Part shown: one piece after another, positions 8,790 through 17,825 of the stretch
Position numbering within the stretch: position 1 is the stretch's first letter
How the letters are laid out: every line of letters begins with the position of its first letter
Notes under the pieces: model-generated
What the model was told of the DNA's origin: nothing
The model's input: only the letters and a program-made list of their open reading frames with translations
The model's database searches: none
Origin: Roseiconus nitratireducens
GTDB lineage: Bacteria > Planctomycetota > Planctomycetia > Pirellulales > Pirellulaceae
Assembly: GCF_008629675.1 (NCBI RefSeq)
Contig: NZ_VWOX01000020.1
Coordinates: forward strand, 1-64,000
DNA length: 64,000 nt
Reading direction: 5' to 3'
Made by a program: the position numbers and the translations under genes

Positions 8790-9793
8790 AGCTCCCTTCG
8801 TGGTTGGCGTTCGAGCCGTTGCGGCAGCGGCTGGTCGAAGCCGGGATGGAAGAGTTTGCCGATCACATCCAGGCCCTGTGTGCGGAGCGTCTGAACCAGC
8901 CGACCAACGGCGATCTGAAACGCTGGGTTGCCGCACTGGAGGAGCTGCCCGCACCTTCCGAGCGATGGTTGGATGCCAGCGGATCGGCCGTTCGGGTCGA
9001 CGGAGCCGCCGCGGACGATCCGGCCGCGCTGCGGGAAACGCTGATGAAGTTTCATCCTTGGCGGAAAGGCCCGTTCGACTTTCTGGGAGTCGAAATCGAT
9101 ACCGAATGGCGATCGGATTCGAAATGGGATCGCATCGCCGGCTCGATCGACCTGAATCACAAATCGGTTCTGGACGTCGGCTGCGGTAACGGTTACTTCG
9201 GCTGGCGGATGCTGGACGCGGGAGCGAGTTGGGTGCTGGGGATGGATCCGATCCTGCGATACGTGCTGCAATTTGAAGTGTTTCGGCGTTACGCCGGTGA
9301 CCAGCCCCGTCACGACGTCTTGCCGCTGCTTGATACGGACCTGCCGCCGAAGCTGCACGGATTTGACGTCGTCTTTTCAATGGGCGTGCTGTATCACCGG
9401 ACCAGCCCCATCGATCACTTGCGAAGTTTGGCCGGCGCCCTGAAACCGGGTGGCAACCTGATCCTGGAAACGCTGATCATCGACGACGACCAGCCGTCGG
9501 TGCTCGTCCCGGAAGACCGATACGCCCAAATGAGAAACGTTTGGTTTTTGCCTTCGCTGCCGATGCTGCAGCGTTGGTTGCGACGGACCGGCTTCGACGA
9601 CATCACCCCAATCGATGTGACGACGACGACCCAGGACGAACAACGATCCACGCCCTGGATGACCTTCCAGTCCTTGCCGGACTTTTTGGATCCGCAAAAT
9701 CCCGGACGCACCGTCGAGGGGTATCCGGGTCCGCGTCGTGCGGTCGTGACCGCACGCGCGCCAAAGAGATCGCGGCCGCGTCGTTCGGCGTAA
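8786..9793 (+). CDS. cmoB: tRNA U34 carboxymethyltransferase
   Basis: Transfers the carboxymethyl group of carboxy-SAM to 5-hydroxyuridine at tRNA position 34. The 335 residues include PWRKGPFDFLGVEIDTEWRS, the SAM-binding motif VLDVGCGNGYFGWRML (about 128-143), LGMDP, and FSMGVLYHRTSPIDHL, all diagnostic of CmoB. The start is the ATGA overlap with cmoA. The C-terminus ends in a basic tail (PKRSRPRRSA) beyond the usual fold. It is the last gene of the DAC-cmoA-cmoB unit; the next gene is convergent. Confidence 0.95.
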   Translation: MKLPSWLAFEPLRQRLVEAGMEEFADHIQALCAERLNQPTNGDLKRWVAALEELPAPSERWLDASGSAVRVDGAAADDPAALRETLMKFHPWRKGPFDFLGVEIDTEWRSDSKWDRIAGSIDLNHKSVLDVGCGNGYFGWRMLDAGASWVLGMDPILRYVLQFEVFRRYAGDQPRHDVLPLLDTDLPPKLHGFDVVFSMGVLYHRTSPIDHLRSLAGALKPGGNLILETLIIDDDQPSVLVPEDRYAQMRNVWFLPSLPMLQRWLRRTGFDDITPIDVTTTTQDEQRSTPWMTFQSLPDFLDPQNPGRTVEGYPGPRRAVVTARAPKRSRPRRSA

Positions 9794-9909
9794 CCGCAAC
9801 GTCGCGACCGCTGCCAGATGCTGGCCGGCGCGACGCTCGGTCGGCAATGACCGTCGGAGCCCGGTTTCATCCGAAGCCCGATTTGATCCGAAGCCCAGTG
9901 ATTTTGGCC

Positions 9910-10308
9910 TCAGGCTTCGGCCTTCTGCACCAGCGTGATCAGGTCCAAGTCGATGATCAGCGCATCGTCGGATTCCGGATTCAGCAACAAGCCATGGTCG
10001 GGCGGCATGTAGTCGAGCAAGGCATCACCCTGCAACACATAGCCTTCGATCTCATCGTCCTCATCGTACATCTCATCCATCGATTGCACGAAGGCTTCCG
10101 CCGCCTTCTCATTGGTGAAGGCGACCAGGACTTCCATGTCGTCAATGTCGGCGCTCAGCACATTGGCGGCGTCTTCATCGTCGTCTTCGTCGGGCAGACT
10201 CAACAACACAAACTCGGCTTCCGCCATCAGCTGGCGGACCAGCACGGCATCGCGTTGTTCGAGCGCATCGGCCAGTTTGGATTCGAGCGTGGATTGCGGT
10301 TGGGACAT
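9910..10308 (-). CDS. SseB-like N-terminal-domain protein
   Basis: 132-residue acidic cytoplasmic protein. The pattern TLESKLADALEQRDAVLVRQLMAEAEFVLLSLP, then FTNEKAAEAFVQSM and the C-terminal DALIIDLDLITLVQK match the SseB N-terminal domain found in many small bacterial proteins of unknown role. An insert of Asp and Glu residues (LPDEDDDEDAAN) follows the first strand. I start at ATG 10308, where the homology begins; an upstream in-frame extension is Arg/Cys-rich and unlike the family. It is convergent with cmoB. Confidence 0.65.
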   Translation of the reverse strand: MSQPQSTLESKLADALEQRDAVLVRQLMAEAEFVLLSLPDEDDDEDAANVLSADIDDMEVLVAFTNEKAAEAFVQSMDEMYDEDDEIEGYVLQGDALLDYMPPDHGLLLNPESDDALIIDLDLITLVQKAEA

Positions 10309-10557
10309 CAGCGGAATCGTCCGTAGAGAGAGAATTGCGTCAAGCAGTCGGCCATCCAATCGGCCACAACAGGACAGGCTCGGCAGGCATGGCCGCTCCG
10401 CCGCCCTGACCCAAAACCGGACGAACAAATCGCACGTCGTTCCGATGCGTCGGCGCGTGCGGCGTTCGCTGTGACAAACAGGCTTCATTCACCGGCCCGA
10501 GGGCAACCCACGGTTCGGCCTTGGCACGCCGGTCCATCTGACCGGGTCCTGCGGGTC

Positions 10558-11631
10558 TCAGTCTCCCATGAACATCTCTCCGAGTCCACCCAGCACGGAC
10601 CCCTCGCCCTTGCTGCTGCCGCCGGTGGCCGATGGGATTGCGCTGGCCAGCCGACCGGCAAACCTTGAGAACGGCAGGGATTGCAGCCACACGGGCCCGG
10701 GCCCCCGAATTGTGGCTAAAAAGAGTCCTTCGCCGCCGAAGAAGGCATTCTTTAAACCGCCGACGAACTGGATGTCGTAGTGCACCGTCGGCCCCATGGC
10801 CATCAAGCACCCGGTGTCCAGCCGCAGCGTTTCGCCCTCGGAAAGTTCCCGGTACATCATGGTGCCGCCGGCGTGAACGATCACGATTCCGTCCCCTCGC
10901 AACCGCTGCATGATGAATCCCTCGCCGCCAAACAAGCCGGCTCCGATCCGCTTTTGAAACGCGATGTCGACGGTGATCCCCCGCGCCCCGCAAAGAAACG
11001 CGTCCTTTTGACAAATGATTTCGCCCCCCAACTGATCCAGGTGCAGCGGAACCATCCGGCCCGGGTGCGGCGCACCGAATGCGACACACGCCTGGCCCGA
11101 ACCCTGATTCGTGAAAGTGGTCATGAACAGCGATTCGCCGGTCAGGGCACGCTTCCCAGCCGACAATACCTTTCCAAACAAGCTGCTGTCTTGACGGGAG
11201 GGGTCACCGAAGACGGTCGCCATTTCGATGCCTTCGGTCATGTACATCAGCGCCCCGGCTTCCGCGATGGTTTGCTCACCGGGATCCAGCGTGATTTCAA
11301 CGTACTGGGTTTCGTGCCCGAAGATCTCGTAGTCGATCTCGTCGCTGGTTCGCGGCACCCCGTCTTCGGACTGCCCACCCCGCATCGTTACCGGTGCGGT
11401 ACTCATCTTGATCTCCCCGGCAGCAAACCGGTCGTCGCCATCCAAGGTCGAGTTTTGCCCGCGAAAGGGTGAAGCGCTGGAGACCGATCGGGAGTCTTCG
11501 TCAGGCCGGGGCTGGGGTGACGGAGCGGGCGGGGAAAAAGTCTCCCCGCAGCGGGGACACCGGTATCGTGTGCCGACTCTCGCGGGCTCCGATCGAGAGC
11601 GCGTTCCACAGGACGGACAAATGAATTCCAC
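10558..11631 (-). CDS. AIM24/TIGR00266-family protein with N-terminal zinc ribbon
   Basis: 357 residues from GTG 11631. The N-terminus carries CPSCG (C5, C8) and CPRCG (C25, C28), a zinc-ribbon pattern. A Ser/Pro-rich linker follows. From about residue 95 to the end lies an AIM24 (DUF124/TIGR00266) beta-sandwich, with YVEITLDPGEQTIAEAGALMYM, GGEGFIMQRLRGDG and LDTGCLMAMGPTVHYDI typical of the family. The function of bacterial members is not established. It is isolated: the next gene upstream is divergent, after 367 bp. Confidence 0.8.
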   Translation of the reverse strand: MEFICPSCGTRSRSEPARVGTRYRCPRCGETFSPPAPSPQPRPDEDSRSVSSASPFRGQNSTLDGDDRFAAGEIKMSTAPVTMRGGQSEDGVPRTSDEIDYEIFGHETQYVEITLDPGEQTIAEAGALMYMTEGIEMATVFGDPSRQDSSLFGKVLSAGKRALTGESLFMTTFTNQGSGQACVAFGAPHPGRMVPLHLDQLGGEIICQKDAFLCGARGITVDIAFQKRIGAGLFGGEGFIMQRLRGDGIVIVHAGGTMMYRELSEGETLRLDTGCLMAMGPTVHYDIQFVGGLKNAFFGGEGLFLATIRGPGPVWLQSLPFSRFAGRLASAIPSATGGSSKGEGSVLGGLGEMFMGD

Positions 11632-11683
11632 AGCAAATCGCCTCCACGGCGGGTTTCAAAACTCTCAACGGACGGTCCACCGA

Positions 11684-11716
11684 GCTACTGTCCCCGTCCG
11701 CGTGAGGGACGGTAGC
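11684..11716. repeat. REP-like imperfect palindrome
   Basis: An 11-bp stem (gctactgtccc / gggacggtagc, one G-T wobble) with an 11-nt loop, in the 367-bp divergent intergenic region between the AIM24-family gene and the exported oxidoreductase gene. Its GGTAGC end resembles palindromes at about 16.7 and 60.6 kb. I see nothing else definable in this gap apart from a weak AAGGGT ribosome-binding site before 11999. Confidence 0.45.
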
Positions 11717-11998
11717 CATCCCCGCCGGGCCAACGGACGCGGAACATTTGGGGTTCGCTGTTTTCCCGGGCCAAGAAACCGACCCGCGGGGGCGCGCCGT
11801 CGATTTGGGGGAAGCGATCATCACGGTGGGGTAAAAACGCGCCGGTTCGGATCGAGTAAACTTGGGGCGACCAGCCGTCCCTCGTGACGCGGTGCGGTTC
11901 GAAAACGGGTTGCATGACCGTGACCCTCACCCGGTGGCGTCGGCGCCGCCCGGCAATCAACTCAGCCCTCCCCTCGCCCCCCTCCCCAAGGGTCCCTG

Positions 11999-13387
11999 AT
12001 GACCAAGCCAACCCAAAACTCTGTTCAGCAGCGACGCCAGTTTCTGAAGACGTCAGCCGCCGCTTCGGCGGCCCTCACGGCACCTTACTTTTTCTCCTCG
12101 GCGAAAACGCTAGCCGACGAAACCACCAGCAAGAATGATCGTGTCGCGATCGGCGTGATCGGCTGCGGCGGCATGGCCCGTGGCAACATCAACGCGGCCA
12201 AACAGTGGTTGGATGTGGTGGCGGTTTGCGACGTGGATGCCAGTCGCGTGGCCAGCGCGAACCAGCAGATGAGCGGCGGCAAGGCGCAGGAGTATGCCGA
12301 CTACCGCGGGTTGCTCGAACGCAAGGACATCGACGCGATTCACATCGCCACGCCCGATCACTGGCACACCAAGCCCCTGATCGAAGCGATGCTGGCGGGC
12401 AAGGACGTGTACTGCGAAAAGCCGCTGACGCTGACCATCGACGAAGGCAAATTGATTCGGAAGGTTCAGAAAGAAACCGGCCGCATCGTGCAGGTCGGCA
12501 CCCAACAGCGCAGCACGTTCAATCTGTTCGTCAAGGCGATGGCAATCGTCGCAGAAGGCCGATTGGGACGAATCCGGCAGGTGCAAGCGGCGATCGGCGG
12601 CGCTCCGACCAGCCCGAGCATTCCCGTGGCCGATCCCGGTAAAGAATTTGACTGGGAACGCTGGTTGGGTCCGGCTCCACTGACGGATTACCGCTACCTG
12701 GAACCGGCCGACGGAACGGGCCGCCCGAACACAAATGGGCATTACGAATTTCGCTGGTGGTACCAGTACAGCGGTGGAAAGCTGACCGATTGGGGGGCGC
12801 ACCACGTCGACATCTGCAATTGGGCGTTGAAGCTGAACGGTCAAACTGAGGGTCCGCTTTCGATCACCGGCAACGCCGAACATCCTGTGGAATTCAAGGA
12901 CGGTGATCCGGTGCAGCAGGACCGATACAACACGGCGACCCGTTTCAAGTTCACGGTGGCCTATCCGGGCGACACCGAAATGATCATCCGCAACGACACC
13001 GACAACGGCGTCTTGATCACGGGCGACAAGGGAAAGATCTTTGTCAATCGCGGCAAGCTGGTCGGCAAACCGGTCGAAGACCTTGCCGACAATCCGCTTC
13101 CCGAAGGCGCGATCGCCAAGGCGTACAAGAACTTGCCGATGGAAGGCAACGGCCGGTCGGCCCACTGGGCGAACTTCCTGTACTGCGCCCGCGAACGCAA
13201 AGAACCGATCAGCGACGTTCATTCACACATGCAGATGTTGAACGTTTGCCATTTGGCCGGCATTAGCGCCCGGCTGGGACGTGACTTGAATTGGGACAAT
13301 GCCAGTGAGCAAATCGTTGGCGACGACCAGGCCAACCGAATGCTGGTTCGACCTTACCGCAGCGGCTACGAAATTGAGATGGGCTGA
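11999..13387 (+). CDS. Tat-exported Gfo/Idh/MocA-family oxidoreductase
   Basis: 462 residues. The N-terminus has a twin-arginine signal (QRRQFLKTSAAASAAL, ending near AKTLADE), so the folded, cofactor-loaded enzyme is probably sent to the periplasm. The Rossmann start is VAIGVIGCGGMARGN, followed by VVAVCDVDASR, IDAIHIATPDHWH and the family motif YCEKPLTL with the conserved lysine. The C-terminal domain includes WWYQYSGGKLTDWGAHHVDI. Relatives are NAD(P)-dependent sugar dehydrogenases; the substrate cannot be read from sequence. Start ATG 11999 is preceded by AAGGGT. Confidence 0.9.
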   Translation: MTKPTQNSVQQRRQFLKTSAAASAALTAPYFFSSAKTLADETTSKNDRVAIGVIGCGGMARGNINAAKQWLDVVAVCDVDASRVASANQQMSGGKAQEYADYRGLLERKDIDAIHIATPDHWHTKPLIEAMLAGKDVYCEKPLTLTIDEGKLIRKVQKETGRIVQVGTQQRSTFNLFVKAMAIVAEGRLGRIRQVQAAIGGAPTSPSIPVADPGKEFDWERWLGPAPLTDYRYLEPADGTGRPNTNGHYEFRWWYQYSGGKLTDWGAHHVDICNWALKLNGQTEGPLSITGNAEHPVEFKDGDPVQQDRYNTATRFKFTVAYPGDTEMIIRNDTDNGVLITGDKGKIFVNRGKLVGKPVEDLADNPLPEGAIAKAYKNLPMEGNGRSAHWANFLYCARERKEPISDVHSHMQMLNVCHLAGISARLGRDLNWDNASEQIVGDDQANRMLVRPYRSGYEIEMG

Positions 13388-13422
13388 CACGACCTGTTCG
13401 CCGAAATGCATTGCCTTTTCCG

Positions 13423-13453
13423 CCGGGCCGCCTTCCTGCCGAAGGCGGCCCGG
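13423..13453 (+). terminator. Perfect GC-rich hairpin after the oxidoreductase gene
   Basis: Perfect 13-bp stem (ccgggccgccttc / gaaggcggcccgg) with a 5-nt loop, 35 nt after the stop codon. Only a weak T-rich tail (ttcgcgttcg) follows, so it may act as a terminator or as mRNA-end protection. Confidence 0.5.
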
Positions 13454-13514
13454 TTCGCGTTCGCACCGTGGTCAATCCCGAAGTGGTGACCTAAACTCAC
13501 CGCTCCGCCCCCCC

Positions 13515-13546
13515 CGATCATTGACCTTCCCGATCATTGACCTTCC
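13515..13546 (+). repeat. 16-bp tandem duplication upstream of metY
   Basis: Two exact copies of cgatcattgaccttcc (13515-13530 and 13531-13546) lie 30 nt before the metY start, inside the 5' leader. I could not fit any known SAM or cobalamin riboswitch to the 190-bp gap. Confidence 0.6.
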
Positions 13547-13576
13547 CCACACTGACCGTCTCCAGGAAATCTATCG

Positions 13577-14884
<1,308 letters not shown>

Positions 14885-16660
14885 GTGGGCGCGCAGGAGC
14901 CACCGCCGGAATCATTCGCCAGCACCGATGACGCGCGCGTTGTCGGTCCCCTGCAACATGTTCAATCGATCACCTTCGCCCGCGACATCCCCTTGGAATC
15001 CGGCGGGCACCTGTCGGAGGTCACTTGTGCCTTCGAAACCTGGGGACGGTTGAACGACGACGCCACCAACGCCGTGTTGGTGTGTCATGCGATCTCGGGC
15101 GATTCCCACGCGGCGCGGCATCATCCCGACGACGATCTGGGTTGGTGGGATGATCTGATCGGCCCCGGCAAGGCAATCGACACCGACCGGTTCTTCGTGG
15201 TCTGTCCCAACGTGCTGGGCGGATGCCGAGGATCCACCGGCCCCAGCGATCTGGATCCCAACACCGGTCGACCGTTCGGAGCCGGGTTCCCACGAATCAC
15301 CGTCGGCGACATGGTCAACGTCCAGCGGATGTTGGCCGAGCATCTGGGGATTCGCCGCTGGCGGGCAATCGTTGGCGGTTCGTTGGGTGGACACCAGGCG
15401 ATGAACTGGATCGCGCGTTATCCCGATGCCGCCGATCTTTGCGTGGTGATCGCGTCCAGCGCGCGATTGACCAGCCAGGCCCTGGGATTTGACATCATCG
15501 GCCGCAATGCGATCCAAACGGATCCCCATTTCAACGGCGGCCAGTACTACGACCAACCGCAGCGTCCCGACACGGGATTGGCCATCGCTCGCATGCTCGG
15601 TCACATCACCTACCTGTCCAGCGAGGTGATGGAAGAGAAATTCGACCCGGATCGTCACGACCCCCGCAAGGTTGCGACGATCTTTGAACAACGCTTCAGC
15701 ATCGGATCGTACTTGGCGCACCAGGGCCAGAAATTCACCACGCGTTTCGATGCCAACAGCTACATCGCGTTGACGATGGCGATGGACCTGTACGACTTGG
15801 GCGCCGACCGCTTGCAGCTGATGGAAACGTTCAACGACGCCGAGTGTGAATTCCTGTTGGTCAGTTTCAGCAGCGATTGGCTGTTCCCCTCGTCACAATC
15901 CCGTGACATCGTCAACGCGCTCGTCGCCCTGGACAAACCGGTCACGTATGCCGAGATCACTTCACCGCGTGGTCACGATTCGTTTCTGATTCCGGAGGAC
16001 ATCCAACATTACGCCCCCCTGATTCAGGCTCGCTTGGGAGCCATCGATACGATCGCTGAACAGATCTCGGAAGTCGAACAGATCATTCTGCAAGAGATCC
16101 CGCCCGGTGCGTCGGTCTTGGACCTGGGTTGCGGCGACGGCCATCTGCTCTCGGCACTCAAACGCCGCGGGCATGCCAAACTGGTCGGCGTGGAAGTCGA
16201 CCAGAACAATCTTCTGCAGGCCGGCCGGCGCGGCCTGCACATCATCGACTACGACTTGAATGAAGGCCTTCCCGCGTTTATCGACCAGCAATTCGACGTG
16301 GTCGTGCTGAGCGCCACGCTGCAGGCGGTGGCGAACATCGAGATGTTGTTTGATGAGATGGTTCGCGTTGGCCGACGTGTCATCGTCAGCTTTCCGAATT
16401 TCGCCTATCGCGCCCTCCGCGACGCGTTCGTCACCGGGGGACGATCCCCGAAGGCCCCGGGCGAGTTCGGCTACGAGTGGTACAACACGCCCAATCGCCG
16501 CTTTCCCAGCATCGCCGATGTGCACGATCTCTGTCGCGAAAAGTCACTCCGGCTGCGGAAGGAAATCTACTTCGACGCGACTCACAACCGACGCATCGCC
16601 CCGGATGAAGATCCCAACCTCAATGCCGACACCGCGATCCTGGTGATCTCCCATACCTGA
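14885..16660 (+). CDS. metX: Homoserine O-acetyltransferase fused to MetW
   Basis: 591 residues. Residues about 1-385 are the MetX alpha/beta hydrolase: nucleophile elbow GGSLGGHQ (S166), GGCRGSTGPSD, and the acid and base in SSDWLFP (D331) and RGHDSF (H364). It acetylates homoserine with acetyl-CoA. Residues about 390-591 are MetW-like: VLDLGCGDGHLLSALK, VGVEVDQNN, RVIVSFPNF and GRSPKAPGEFGYEWYNTPN. In proteobacteria MetW is a separate protein encoded beside metX and is thought to support its activity. Here both are one chain with no internal stop or frameshift. GTG 14885 follows the metY stop without spacing, so translation is probably coupled. Alternative starts further in are possible, as the first 20 residues are unconserved-looking. 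Confidence 0.93.
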   Translation: MGAQEPPPESFASTDDARVVGPLQHVQSITFARDIPLESGGHLSEVTCAFETWGRLNDDATNAVLVCHAISGDSHAARHHPDDDLGWWDDLIGPGKAIDTDRFFVVCPNVLGGCRGSTGPSDLDPNTGRPFGAGFPRITVGDMVNVQRMLAEHLGIRRWRAIVGGSLGGHQAMNWIARYPDAADLCVVIASSARLTSQALGFDIIGRNAIQTDPHFNGGQYYDQPQRPDTGLAIARMLGHITYLSSEVMEEKFDPDRHDPRKVATIFEQRFSIGSYLAHQGQKFTTRFDANSYIALTMAMDLYDLGADRLQLMETFNDAECEFLLVSFSSDWLFPSSQSRDIVNALVALDKPVTYAEITSPRGHDSFLIPEDIQHYAPLIQARLGAIDTIAEQISEVEQIILQEIPPGASVLDLGCGDGHLLSALKRRGHAKLVGVEVDQNNLLQAGRRGLHIIDYDLNEGLPAFIDQQFDVVVLSATLQAVANIEMLFDEMVRVGRRVIVSFPNFAYRALRDAFVTGGRSPKAPGEFGYEWYNTPNRRFPSIADVHDLCREKSLRLRKEIYFDATHNRRIAPDEDPNLNADTAILVISHT

Positions 16661-16703
16661 ACGGCAGCCTTGGCGGAACGCTCGCAATCACGAAGTCGAT
16701 GTA

Positions 16704-16758
16704 GCCACCGTCGCCCGACGGTGGCAATGACACAACTTCCACGCTCTGGCGAGCGTGG
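16704..16758. repeat. Pair of REP-like palindromes between convergent genes
   Basis: Two adjacent hairpins: 16704-16725 (gccaccgtcg / cgacggtggc, 10 bp, 2-nt loop) and 16739-16758 (ccacgctc / gagcgtgg, 8 bp, loop tggc). They lie between the metX-metW end and the convergent nuclease-family gene. The same word families recur at 60521-60639. Confidence 0.6.
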
Positions 16759-16783
16759 CCACGACCAACCCGTCCAGCCTTCG

Positions 16784-17653
16784 CTATTGCAATCTGACCA
16801 GGATCGGCAGGTGGTCGCTCGCGAAACGCCCGGCAGAGGTCTTCGGGTCGAGCGTTTGGTGCGAGAGCACCTGCAAAGGACCGGCGAACGTGACATAGTC
16901 GATTTGCATCTCGGGACGAATCTCACGAAATCCGTTGAAGGTCCCGCTGGGACCGGTGGGCGGCGTTTGAGAAACCGTCCGGCTATCCGTCAATTCCAGG
17001 CCGGCTCCAGACCCCAACAAAGTGTTCAGCGGTGGACTGTCGGGACGGGCGTTCAAGTCGCCGACCAAGATCACCCGCTGTGTGTCGCCGGCCAATTTCT
17101 TCAACTGCTCGCGAATCAGTGCCGCGGATTCTCGCCGCGCCTCGGCACCCCTGTGATCGAAGTGAGTTGACACCACCAGCAACGGTTGACCGGACTGGCG
17201 ATCGGTAAGCTTCACCCAGCTGGCCAAACGAGGCAACGCCGCGTCCCATCCCATCGAACCCGCTTTCTCGGGCGTGGGTGACAACCAGAACGAACCTTTG
17301 TCCAACAATTCGAAGCGGTCGGTGCGGAAACCGACCGGTGCGTGCTCGCCGGCCTCCTGTCCGTCATCGCGTCCCACTCCGTACCAGGTCATTCCAGGCG
17401 TTCCGGCGCGGACGTCCTGAAACTGTTCGGGCGTGACCTCCTGCAGTCCCACCAGATCGGCCTGCCTGATGACCTCAATCACGCGGTCGCGGCGGTTGTC
17501 CCAGATGTCGTCACCATCGCCCGGATTCGCGTAGCGAATGTTGTAGGTCAACACGCGCATGGAGGCCTCGTCACGTTCATCCGCATGACCGTACACCGTG
17601 AGGGACAGGAGAATTGCAGTACAGGCCAGCAGGCGAAATGAGAATATCGGCAT
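16784..17653 (-). CDS. Secreted endonuclease/exonuclease/phosphatase-family protein
   Basis: 289 residues with a signal peptide (hydrophobic run LLACTAILLSLTVYG, cleavage near HADE). The EEP fold is shown by LTYNIRYANPGD, DLVGLQEVTPEQF (catalytic Glu), VVSTHFDHRG, VILVGDLNARPDSPP (DxN) and the C-terminal SDHLPILVRL (DH). Such enzymes cut nucleic acids or phosphoester lipids and need Mg2+; the substrate is unknown. The middle contains ALPRLASWVKL, typical of secreted members. It is transcribed towards metX-metW and shares no obvious operon. Confidence 0.85.
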   Translation of the reverse strand: MPIFSFRLLACTAILLSLTVYGHADERDEASMRVLTYNIRYANPGDGDDIWDNRRDRVIEVIRQADLVGLQEVTPEQFQDVRAGTPGMTWYGVGRDDGQEAGEHAPVGFRTDRFELLDKGSFWLSPTPEKAGSMGWDAALPRLASWVKLTDRQSGQPLLVVSTHFDHRGAEARRESAALIREQLKKLAGDTQRVILVGDLNARPDSPPLNTLLGSGAGLELTDSRTVSQTPPTGPSGTFNGFREIRPEMQIDYVTFAGPLQVLSHQTLDPKTSAGRFASDHLPILVRLQ

Positions 17654-17825
17654 GGTCGATTAGATCGGCGGGGGAGTCGGGAAAGGCTGACTGGAAACGA
17701 GGGCCGAAGCGATGGCTCGACCCCGTCGTGCGGCCAAACGGGGAACCGAATTGTATCTGCGCAGCTGTTGCGTCGCTCAGGAGTCGCCAAAAAAGGGAAC
17801 ACCTCCGCGGGCAGCCCCAAGCCCA

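Noticed and set aside
13388..13576. Possible SAM or cobalamin riboswitch before metY
   Set aside because: The gap contains a perfect hairpin and a tandem repeat but none of the conserved cores of these riboswitches that I could recognise.
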